64,000 nt of DNA from Diphasiastrum complanatum (Eukaryota > Streptophyta > Lycopodiopsida > Lycopodiales > Lycopodiaceae), in the NCBI GenBank assembly GCA_029204225.1, contig CM055096.1:74351148-74415147 (forward strand). Direction: 5' to 3'. The position numbers and the translations under genes were made by a program. Position 1 is the stretch's first letter. Each line of letters opens with the position of its first letter. This document shows, in pieces, positions 57,355 through 64,000 of this stretch. The notes beneath the pieces are model-generated. The model was given only the letters and a program-made list of their open reading frames with translations. It ran no database searches and was not told the origin of the DNA.

Positions 57355-60300
57355 GGATATAAAACTTCAGTTAGAACTCGGTAGGGAATAGTAGAATAAT
57401 GAATACCTTGTGCATGTGCATTGTGTGATGTATCTCAACGTCTCATTGAGTCCTCAATCATCTAAGTGTGTCGATTACCAATGAACTATATTGTCATTGT
57501 ATAGAGCGATAATCACTATCTAGACATTTAAACGGGTATAACCCAGCCTGAGATACTCCTCCTAACTTCCTCTTCCTCTTTCAAGCTCATCCTATAAGGA
57601 GGCCTACATATCGGACTTGCACCTGGAAAGAGCTCAATATGATGCTCAACATTCCTTCTAGGCGGCAATCCCTCTGGCATGTCACTAATTAACATATGTT
57701 AAAAATTGGTGCAGATGGACTTCTCTAGCTTATTGCTAGGTCACATCTTTGCATGTGCTATGGAGGATGCAAAAATAGATGAAGCTGCTTGTGGCTTATT
57801 AGTGAGTGTGCTAATTTAATTAATCTTAGAATTGGAATCAACATTCACATAACACAACCACAATACTACAAGTCCATTTTCTTTATTTGCATACAGGTCA
57901 TAAGAGGTCTCTCCCCCTTTAAGCCATGAGACATACCCTCATGTGTAATACACATGCCACCACTTACCCAGTTCAAACTTAGCTAATCTTGTGATTTCAA
58001 AGTCTAACTTCTTGAAATACATCCGAATAGATAAAATATGCCCAAGAGACTCTTTCATCCCAAACTTAAGTGCCCTTAACATCTAGCATCTCAATTGCAT
58101 ATCGATAATCAAAATGAACAATAGTTAAGTGAAGTTTCTTCACCACACATGAATTAAAAATATTAAGTCAGGAACCAAGGTCAAATAAGACGAGCACATC
58201 ACAACCTTCCAACTTCCCCCTCATGCGTATTAATTCGCTATTTAGAAACTGATAAGCTTCACGTGCCTTGGTAGATCGGAAACAAACTAGTGCCCCTAGT
58301 ACAATATTCAGCAACGAAATAGTCAAGACAAGTCTCGTGTCGTGCATCGAGGACAATCCTTGAACAGATGCTTGCCAAGCCAATAAAAACAAGGTCTATC
58401 CTTCTTGGTCTTATCCTTCTACTAGTGTGAGAGGATTTAGGAGACTTCTTGTATGCACGACGAGTCATGGGAGACGCCGATTTGCATTTCAAGGTCTGCT
58501 GCATCTAGATATATCCTTCTGCGAAAAGTCTTTCTAACCAGCTTGGCCAAACTTTTGCAAATCCTTCCTCCAGGGCCTACTTGCCACTCCAGATTCAGCT
58601 TTGCCATTGCACATTGCCTTGGAAGTTGAAAGCCATACCAATTGCCTCTGCCAAGGTCTTGCACCGTTTATTAAGAATAGGGGGGCAGGACTCTTCGTGA
58701 AGACCGAAAATAAACTTAGTGCACGACAAGCACTCTGCAATCTCCTCAGCTATCTTACAAACAATACCGCAGTTCTGAAATTTCATAATTTGCGGATGAT
58801 TTTAGTCCCAATCAACAGTTTATATTCTCAATTGCAGTGTCCTTTTGCCAACAAACTTTTTCCACAAGTAGGGTCACGTTTCACAGCATGATTAATTGCG
58901 AGTTGTAAACACGATTTTCTACAAATTTGTATCAGAGTTGGCAGCTACTGCAGCGAAGGATTGGCATGCAATAAAAGTTGTTTCAATAACAATGGATTCC
59001 AAGCAATATCTGCACCCTTTTTGGCAATAAGCTTGCTAGTTGTCAACAATGCACCAGTGCAGATTTCTGGCAAGTAATCGCTGGCTCCAACTGCTAGCTT
59101 TTTTCTGAGAAAAATATCTGCTCCTTAGCAGCAATGGTATTTTCCTTATTTGCAGCCTTGCCTACTGCAGTATGGAATGAATTGATGCCAGATGGCTGCC
59201 ACAAGTGCGATGAAGGCCATCATTTCATTGGCAGCTTTCTTCCCCCCACAAAAAGGTGCGGTCATGGTGTTTTTTCCACACTCTCTCTAGAACAGGTTGT
59301 TCTCTTTCTAGAACATCATGTCACAAGCTCATCTCTCCAACCTCATGAACCCTAGATGGCAAGTGTGAAGAATGAACCTCCCAACCATAGGCACCCCATT
59401 TCGGGTCCTACCTGTTATTCTTGTCACCAAGCACATGGCATCCAACTATGGGTGATCAATCCACTTGGCATGCATGCTACTTTTGACCCGTGAATACCAA
59501 GAGACTCATAGCATACCACCCCCATGTTGTGAACCTATGACCCGCTTGGTCACCCCGATTGCTTGACAACTAGCATCTCGTCACTGACAGTTAGGATCAC
59601 AATCCACCACTTCTCTGACAACTTGTCAGGCAGTAACAATGGGTCACAACTTGTGAGGCATCTGTCATAGCTTGGGCCAGATGTTCACTTCAGTTACCAG
59701 CCGAGGTCATATTAAAGCTAGACTGGGCTTTAACAATGTTGGTCCACAACCTGATTGTGGAATCAATATGATAGAGTTTGTTATTGTACAAAATGGGAAG
59801 CAAGCCAAATGTCAGAGATCTAGCATAATACAAATTCCATGAGAAATTCTCTAGGTCTAAAAATTTCAAATGAGGCAAAAATGACTTATGGAAGTGGTTG
59901 ACGGCACAAGAACCAGAGTTGATGTAAAAGATGAGGTAGAAAGGCTTTGGGACTAGCAAAACAACTCAACCAAGATGGTTATCAATGTTGTTGTAGGCAT
60001 CCACAAAGATTCATGAATTGCATAATTGCCCATCAGATATGGTCAAGAATAATGACCATATATGAGCAAAGCGCTTCTAGAAACAAGTAGATCCTTCAAC
60101 ATCGTTTCTTTAGATACAAGATGCAACTTGGAGATGACATTGCAAGCCATGTTGGCTTGGTGGAAGCAATGGCTAGACAGCTGAATGACCTTGGCATTGA
60201 TATCTCATAACCAAGATCATTTGCAGCCTATCTTAGAGCTATAAACAAAACATAGCAACCTGGGACAATGGTCCAGAAGAAAGGCAATCATTCGAGAATC

Positions 60301-63147
60301 TCGCCACGAGATTTCTCAAGGAAGAAACTCGACAAAATAAGACATGGTGAGGCTGATCATTTAGATCAAACCTTCTTCTTAAAAGACAAGAAAGGCAACT
60401 CTGACAGCAAACCTAAAGCAAAAGGTTAAGCCAAGAACTTAAGAAGGCCAACAGTCCAAGAATGATCAAAGGCCAACTCCTAACCATATCATTGAACTCG
60501 TGAAGAAAACTAAGTGTACATACTATAAAACAGCAGTCCACTGGGTTCATTAATCTCAAAAGATGAAGCATGAAAAAGGCCAATCAACCAACCACAAACC
60601 AGAAATGCAATTGGCAGGAGCTTCACTTCTACAAAGGAACCAAGTTCATAATAAAGAGCAAGTCATTGGTATGCAGATGATGGAGCTTCAGAGCACATGA
60701 CAAAGTTCAAACCACCTTTGGTTCAAGAGTCAAGACCTTCAAAGCAGTACGACAAAAAGAGTGGCCAACCCTCATAGTTGATGGCAGGCTGCCTTGTCAA
60801 TGGGAGCAAGATCTCAGGAGTTATCAAGAAAGTGCTATATGTCCATGAGCAGAATCTATTTTCCATAGCTGCAAATAGGGAGCTGTTTAAAAGGATGTCA
60901 AATCAAAACCAAGAACGGATGCACACTAATTGTAGGCATCAAAGAAAAGCTGTATAAACTCCTAATGAAAGTCGTAAAGCCTGCAACTCAAGCAAATGTA
61001 GTAGCACTTCATAATGAAGTGGATATCATGATCCAAGCATCAACAACATTTGACGGCAACAAGATCCAATCAACTAGCAACGAGCTTTGCAATGAAGCAC
61101 AACAGTCCTCTAGCACTTTTGCAACAAAAAATTTAAAGGATGCAGCAGCAAGCAAATTTGAAAATGGCAAGGCCCTCGCTATGAACCAGTACATCAAATT
61201 CTGGTGTTGCAAAGAATAGCATCCAGCTATGTCATGAGAGACTAGGCCATTTAACAATGGCAACAATCAAGATGGCCAAGCACCAGCTTGTTACTAGTCT
61301 AAGGCTCAACCAGAATACTGAAACCTTTTAGGAAGCTTGTGCATATAGTTGTAGAATGAATGATGCTAGGAAACAGACATGCAAGAAGATTTAAGCAACA
61401 TGCAAGCTCATGCAACAACATACAAGAGCATGCACTGACCACGCAAGGTTTAGGAAAAAACCAACAAGCTGTGGATCATAGATTTGATCCTAGTTCAATC
61501 TGTATGAACTCTACTCTATGCCTATTAGATGAATCAAGAATAGAAATGATCTCTACTTGCTAGCCAATACAATTAGTAATGTCAGATCTGCAAATTGGAG
61601 GAGTTGAGGCATCAGTAGAAAACGTACAATAGTATGAGAAATCAAGTTCACCCACGTAATCATTTTACATGTGAAGTTTGTTGCATGATTGGAGCAAAGC
61701 AAGGCTGCCATTGATCTCCCTCGCATGTAGGGGGGCAAATTCCCTCTAGGCTAGCTTTTTAAAGGACAAACTTACCATCATCTCAAATCAGATAGAATCC
61801 ATCACAGGTAGATTTTGTTAACAAGATCCTGCCTCAAAGATCATTCTCATGAGGCATGTGTGGAATGTGGATTAGTTTCCATGTTTTTTATCATCTACAC
61901 TTAGACGTTAGCACTATAGTCTTAAGCCACTCTAGCAAAAGTTTCAAATATTAAAAAATTTGCTCAAGCAAAAACGTGAGACTTCTTAGGTCTTGGACCA
62001 AGAGAAAAAAAAATGAAACATAGTGATAAGATCTAAAAAATGAGGGAAAGCATTTGAGTCTAGAGATATATCTAATCTCAAAAATCACAAGGAAGACGAC
62101 TGCAAGTGAAATGATTGTTGCACACAATCCAAATGGAGGGTAATCATCTTTAAGAAGCTTCATGAAAAAGACTTCCATCTTACTTGCAATTGATACATAT
62201 TATGGGTTTAAATCATTCGAGTTTCTAAACCTTACCTCAAGTTGCAAAGATACAGAATTTCCAAAGGCTTCCAAAGTAGGGCATCCCCAAACGCGCGGTA
62301 CGACACAGCTGTTAGCGACCACCTCGGCGACCATTCTTGTAAATAGCTCTACCTTGCGTAAGCTTGTAGCAGCTTGCAAGAAAGGCTGCAACAGCAGGCT
62401 TAGGCTGGATTGTGAGAGATGTGAGACATGAGTACCCTTTCGCAAAATAAAATGCTGGCTAGATTCATCCCATAGCATCCAGGCACCAGCAAGTCCTTGA
62501 AGCATCTGTAGCACCTCCCTTACCTTGTTACATCCACACACAAGCAAAAAGTTTAACCATTTACCCTAGCATTCCGTACAAATCAGTTTTCAAACAACCA
62601 TCTATTTTGCGGCCAAAAGGAGCTCATGAAACCACTTAAATAATCCGCATAACTATTTCCATTAGAGCTATTTTCAAGCAATAAAGTTTTCGACCAAACG
62701 AATGCCATTATCTCCGTACAAGTGGTTTTTTAACCAGATCGTCTAATGAAAACACGCTTAATTTTCCACTGGTTAAATTCTTGTAGAACCACAAGAAAGC
62801 TAGACAATGATATCAGACCATTGACAGAACTATCTTAATTATAGTGTATTATCCTTTCTGGAGTTTTTTACACAAAATACAGAAACGTTTCTTCATAAAC
62901 CGATCTGGTCACTAAATGACACAGGTAAATGGATCGAGTAGGAAGAAAGAGCCTAAGAAGTGGATATCGAACACCAAATCAATAAACAAATAGTTAAAAT
63001 CAACAGATAGTGAAGGCTAGCTTGCAATATGTACTTGCTTAGGCTTACCAGTGATGCTTCTGTTGTCCTTAATGGTTCCTTGGGAGCAGCAAACGGAAGC
63101 CCTTGAGTGCGAATATGGCTGATAGAATCGATCAAGGTGCTCGCCAT
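39496..63147 (-). CDS. GCP5: Gamma-tubulin complex component 5 (16 coding exons)
   Basis: Exons on the - strand: 63147-63049, 62523-62236, 56088-55991, 46761-46595, 46471-46332, 44371-43043, 42901-42749, 42639-42540, 42397-42303, 41457-41278, 41178-41122, 41015-40944, 40647-40549, 40390-40259, 40082-39906, 39648-39496. All phases agree, giving 3339 nt with stop, about 1112 aa. The N-terminus (V-R-E-V-L-Q-M-L-Q-G-L, T-H-V-S-H-L-S-Q-S-S-L), the middle S-A-G-K-S-L-Q-L-L (about 375) and the C-terminal GCP domain (about 708-1110; W-R-L-M-E-E-L-A-L-L-R-A-I-Y, L-N-V-G-H-F-P-H-L) fit plant GCP5 rather than GCP6. GCP5 joins GCP2, 3, 4 and 6 in the gamma-tubulin ring complex that nucleates microtubules. 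An ATG at 63168 is an alternative start. One donor is GC. Introns 2 and 3 are expanded by mobile elements, but the coding sequence shows no lesion. Confidence 0.94.
41534..41625. mobile_element. End fragment of a hAT-like element in GCP5 intron 9
   Basis: Starts CATAGTTGCCCATACCGAAA and continues with GCATTTCAGAATG and GAATGCGTTCTGG. It aligns with the reverse complement of the right end of the 45445-46158 element. Only one end was recognised, so it is a fragment or strongly decayed copy. Confidence 0.5.
42640..42748 (-). other. GCP5: GC-AG intron in GCP5
   Basis: Exon 7 ends CAG and the intron begins GCAAGTAAG (donor at 42748-42747), ending TATTAG. Using GC keeps the phase and joins F-I-Q-K-Q to V-I-T-V-G-R-Q, the expected family alignment. 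The nearby GT four bases on would put a stop codon in the next exon. Confidence 0.75.
43043..44371 (-). CDS. GCP5: GCP5 exon 6 (large central exon)
   Basis: 1329 nt open throughout (443 codons). It starts I-F-F-Y-S-N-G-S-V-R-L-D-D-P-K-F-W, carries C-P-V-F-L-Q-P-L-A-K-S-I-V-S-A-G-K-S-L-Q, then about 300 residues of low conservation rich in Ser, Glu and Lys. It ends L-P-Y-P-T-L-L-P-I-F-Q before the donor. The acceptor GACAG at 44376-44372 was chosen because it yields the conserved F-F-Y segment in phase. Confidence 0.92.
44372..45436 (-). other. GCP5 intron 5, left part
   Basis: Intronic sequence with no coding content. A 45-base exon-like piece at about 44409-44455 is not used in my model, because the next exon already supplies the conserved residues in phase. 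Confidence 0.5.
45445..46158. mobile_element. Non-autonomous hAT-like element, 714 bp, GGAACGTTCC subterminal repeats
   Basis: The left end reads CTTAGAAGCCCG and the right end, reverse complemented, reads CTTAGTTGCCCGG, so the terminal inverted repeats match at 10 of 12 bases. The direct repeat gtctagat flanks both sides (45437-45444 and 46159-46166). Subterminal zones hold GGAACGTTCCGGAACG on the left and GGAACGCATTCTGGAACG on the right. There is no transposase frame. It lies inside GCP5 intron 5. Confidence 0.82.
46332..46761 (-). CDS. GCP5: GCP5 exons 4-5
   Basis: Exon 4 (46761-46595) encodes V-C-A-G-A-D-F-L-G to L-L-E-D-G-E-V and uses a GTATTC donor. Exon 5 (46471-46332) encodes N-L-E-L-L-Q-W and V-G-S-L-Q-P-Y-V-D-S-L-D-T-W-L-Q, the conserved GCP N-terminal helix region. 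Both acceptors are forced by phase. Confidence 0.88.
46762..47716 (-). other. GCP5 intron 3, unique part
   Basis: Intronic sequence between exon 4 and the (CT)n tract. No mobile element or coding signal was recognised. Confidence 0.45.
47717..47769. repeat. (CT)n microsatellite at LINE 5' junction
   Basis: Pure CT tract ending where LINE coding sequence begins. A second (CT)n tract at 55617-55665 borders the other LINE end. Confidence 0.95.
47770..48863 (+). pseudogene. LINE reverse transcriptase, 5'-truncated (left part)
   Basis: The + strand frame from 47770 to 48601 starts inside the RT domain: G-F-R-A-N-Q-S-T-T-D-H, V-D-F-R-K-A-F-D-S-V-P, G-V-K-Q-G-C-S-L-S-P-T-L-F and V-Y-A-D-D-V-A-L, carrying the A-D-D active site. 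Then W-D-L-R-V-N-I-E-K-T-K follows. After a stop at 48601 the next frame (48668 on) continues the element. Endonuclease and ORF1 are absent, so the copy is 5'-truncated. The sequence is cut at 48863/48864 by the hAT element and resumes at 54609. Confidence 0.92.
48864..48871. repeat. Left 8 bp target duplication of hAT element
   Basis: The sequence accttcac is repeated exactly at 54601-54608 on the other side of the element. Confidence 0.9.
49260..49560. repeat. ACTTAC/AAGTT low-complexity repeat
   Basis: Sequence built from ACTTACTACTTAC, AAGTTACAACTTACAA and similar words. Related wording recurs in the introns of the transposase gene (50150-50250, 52440-52550), which suggests local slippage expansion within this element. 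Confidence 0.6.
49836..53854 (-). pseudogene. hAT transposase gene, nine exons, with stop and frameshifts
   Basis: Proposed exons: 53854-53614, 53374-52939, 52760-52559, 52293-52040, 51857-51554, 51361-51152, 50951-50659, 50413-50305, 50080-49836. Order: BED zinc finger (W-T-C-K-Y-C, R-A-H-L), DUF659 core (S-D-G-W-T-D-A-R-R-R), RNase H-like catalytic part (D-N-A-S-N-C, W-S-P-C-A-A-H-C-L-D-L-L), hAT dimerisation domain (C-E-R-N-W-S-V) and a strongly acidic Ser/Glu/Asp tail ending R-R-A-T-R-G. A TGA interrupts exon 2 after R-E-L-H-A-E. Apparent one-base frameshifts lie in exon 5 (near 51660) and in exon 7 after R-N-W-S-V (near 50785). The copy is recent-looking but probably inactive. Confidence 0.85.
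54000..54446. repeat. (CA)n and (CT)n microsatellite block in hAT leader
   Basis: Several CACACA stretches and a repeated ACACTCCCTCTCTTTCACAC unit are followed by a pure CT tract at 54364-54446. It lies upstream of the BED exon, as in the first hAT copy. Open frames over this block are artefacts. Confidence 0.92.
54609..55616 (+). pseudogene. LINE, right part after hAT insertion
   Basis: Continues the LINE cut at 48863. The frame 54629-54811 reads D-I-A-S-I-D-N-W and F-L-Y-R-A-Y-L-R-Q. A cysteine/histidine segment I-C-Q-L-C-S-L, E-H-F-F-F-R-C-P-V-Y (about 54945-55025, one stop inside) resembles the zinc-binding region at the C-terminus of plant LINE reverse transcriptases. The element ends in ATAAAATAT directly before (CT)n. 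Confidence 0.82.
55617..55665. repeat. (CT)n microsatellite at LINE 3' junction
   Basis: Pure CT tract following the LINE 3' end. Together with 47717-47769 it suggests the LINE inserted into one original (CT)n tract. Confidence 0.95.
55991..56088 (-). CDS. GCP5: GCP5 exon 3
   Basis: A 98 nt exon isolated between two large introns. It encodes W-L-R-N-A-A-L-E-M-E, then G-S-G-S-T-V-T-L-L-S-L-S-A-S-M-A-R. Acceptor AG at 56090-56089, donor GT at 55990-55989. It leaves two bases, which the next exon (46761) completes to Arg before V-C-A-G-A-D, the expected family continuation. Confidence 0.85.
56187..56775. repeat. Tandem duplication of about 290-305 bp containing (AT)n
   Basis: Unit 1 (56187-56491) and unit 2 (56492-56775) share TTGCCTAATAGTTCC, (AT)n, ATGAGTTTC, GGCAGTAAGAAGTGGAAAAA and CCTGTACTGATATGC in order. 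Unit 1 has a longer AT tract (56198-56251). The copies differ at few positions. Confidence 0.88.
57060..58800 (-). pseudogene. Ty3/gypsy relic in GCP5 intron 2
   Basis: Read on the - strand: a gag end and zinc-knuckle-like stretch (58800-58250), a protease-like L-V-L-F-D-L-G-S (about 58190), and the start of reverse transcriptase (57670-57550; E-G-L-P-P-R-R-N-V-E-H-H-I-E-L, P-Y-R-M-S-L-K-E-E-E-E). Then the integrase C-terminus (57252-57064; L-S-P-R-Y-Y-G, V-A-Y-K-L-E-L-P) follows directly. The RT core, RNase H and integrase core are deleted. All frames are broken. Confidence 0.75.
57318..57352. repeat. (TG)n microsatellite
   Basis: About 16 TG units inside the gypsy relic. Confidence 0.9.
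58801..60099. other. GCP5 intron 2, no further feature
   Basis: Repeat-poor intronic sequence between the gypsy and copia relics. No coding family was seen. Confidence 0.35.
60100..61360 (+). pseudogene. Ty1/copia gag-protease-pre-integrase relic in GCP5 intron 2
   Basis: Broken + strand frames give a gag block D-D-I-A-S-H-V and A-R-Q-L-N-D-L-G (60130-60200), then protease W-Y-A-D-D-G-A-S-E-H-M-T (about 60670), where the usual D-S-G reads D-D-G. The pre-integrase motif R-L-G-H-L-T-M-A-T-I-K-M-A (61228-61275) and a Cys-containing integrase zinc remnant follow. It is on the strand opposite to GCP5. Confidence 0.75.
61361..62235. other. GCP5 intron 2, right part
   Basis: No recognisable coding content. 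It may include decayed copia integrase sequence. Confidence 0.35.
62236..63147 (-). CDS. GCP5: GCP5 exons 1-2 (N-terminus)
   Basis: Exon 1 (63147-63049) encodes 33 residues ending R-T-T-E-A-S-L before GTAAGC. Exon 2 (62523-62236) encodes 96 residues starting V-R-E-V-L-Q-M-L-Q-G and ending V-S-L-Q-L-E before GTAAGG. Both junctions are phase 0. Confidence 0.9.
62524..63048 (-). other. GCP5: GCP5 intron 1
   Basis: 525 bp GT-AG intron. No other feature was recognised. Confidence 0.7.
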
Positions 63148-63740
63148 CTTGCCTCGCCTGTTTTGCAAATCGCTCGATCACCCACCTCTCTCTAATTCGA
63201 CCATATCGTCTACATAGAGCTCGCCTTGTTTTCCAAGTGAACCATTGATTTGCATTATGTACATTATCAATGCATATGTATGCCTAAAATGCACTCTATA
63301 ACTTACCTTTCACACTCCATGCTAGAGTCCCTTCACACTCCATTGAACTCCCTTTGCTTGGCTTGGCCATTTCACTTGTCACCCATTTTTGAAATATTGG
63401 CATATGAGTTAAAGGGCAATAGAATACCCTCTCTTTCACATTTCACATTTACCTGTAAGTGTTAAATGAAGGGCCACACTATGATTGGCGCATTTGAATT
63501 TTGACATACGATTGGTCCATTTTATTAACGTGTTGTGTTTTGAAGTGCAAGTATGAAAAGTTTCATGTTAAAATGTGCTCTAAGTTTTATTTTCAAGCAA
63601 TTACCTTTCAATTGGAAAGGTTAAAATTGAAATGCATAGAGTTCAGAAGCAATACTATTAATGTCTGTTACTTGAGGAATGATATGATTCAGACTTTTAT
63701 CCAAAGTTCGTCTAAGAAAAGTACTCCTTAATAATATTGT
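63148..63740 (-). promoter_or_regulatory. GCP5 5' flank
   Basis: Sequence upstream of the GCP5 start, presumably holding its 5' UTR and promoter. I see no clear promoter motif, and no other gene is present. Confidence 0.35.
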
Positions 63741-64000
63741 TGTTTGTAGATACAACATGACCAAATTTATTCGAAATAAAATTCTTAAAACGTTTAGACG
63801 TAGAACAATAGCATTGTTGCATTTTCTCAATCTCGAAGGTACAAAACACGTCAGAAGGAAAATACCAATCATGTTTGACATCAAGAAGATATGTCCAACC
63901 GAATGTGATATCATAAAAGCAGTTGTGAATAAAACCAAATAACTTTAGTAAGTATGTTCAAGGGAATGTCTAGCTGATATCTTCACCAAAGCATTGGAAA
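63741..64000 (+). pseudogene. Possible Ty1/copia RNase H end at window edge
   Basis: A + strand frame near the edge reads C-L-A-D-I-F-T-K-A-L-E, which matches the L-A-D-I-F-T-K-A-L block at the end of copia RNase H. Upstream, 63757-63942 gives an open frame of 61 residues with weak resemblance. The element would continue beyond the window. Confidence 0.6.

Noticed and set aside
62153-62431. + strand open frame at 62162-62431
   Set aside because: Antisense shadow of GCP5 exon 2.

Overview
The window is nuclear DNA from a eukaryote and almost certainly a land plant. It has spliced genes with GT-AG introns (one GC-AG), dense Ty1/copia and Ty3/gypsy debris, plant-type BED/DUF659 hAT transposons, LINE sequence, long (GA)n/(CT)n microsatellites and no bacterial gene organisation. 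The two best genes encode plant-type housekeeping proteins. The lineage cannot be fixed from the sequence; the large, repeat-filled introns suit a big genome.

Host genes are few. (1) The last two coding exons of an acyl-protein thioesterase-like alpha/beta hydrolase lie on the + strand at 6913-7020 and 8206-8283; upstream exons are not visible. (2) A compact, complete three-exon TRAPPC4/TRS23 gene (141 aa) lies on the + strand at 23805-24684. (3) A gamma-tubulin complex component 5 (GCP5) gene runs on the - strand from 63147 to 39496. I resolve 16 coding exons that join in frame to about 1112 aa. Intron 2 (6.1 kb) and intron 3 (9.2 kb) hold most of its length and are filled with mobile elements.

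Mobile elements, left to right: a truncated hAT transposase copy (about 0.9-2.24 kb, +); a copia gag-PR-IN relic (2.8-4.5 kb, -); a 786 bp non-autonomous hAT-like element (5553-6338); a copia gag relic (8.6-9.1 kb, -); a decayed gypsy gag-pol (10.2-13.9 kb, -) carrying an opposite-strand copia RNase H fragment; a foldback structure with copia RT pieces (15.8-17.9 kb); gypsy integrase-end and gag fragments; copia RT/RNase H (21.0-22.0 kb, -); a chromoviral gypsy integrase end (28.5-29.6 kb, -); two copia gag-pol relics (29.6-36.1 kb, -) with initiator-Met-type primer-binding sites; and a second non-autonomous hAT-like element (36821-37706).

Inside GCP5, intron 5 holds a third non-autonomous hAT-like element (45445-46158). 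Intron 3 holds a 5'-truncated LINE sitting in a (CT)n microsatellite. That LINE is itself split by a 5.73 kb hAT element (48872-54600) with a perfect 8 bp target duplication and a nine-exon transposase gene carrying one nonsense codon and two apparent frameshifts. Intron 2 holds gypsy and copia relics.

The most unusual signal is a set of hAT-like elements that share an 8 bp target duplication and related short termini (mostly C-W-T-A-G). Each carries its own palindromic subterminal motif: TTTCGAAA, AATCGCGATT, GGTACCGCGGAT or GGAACGTTCC. Two of them share a GC-rich core despite different subterminal repeats.
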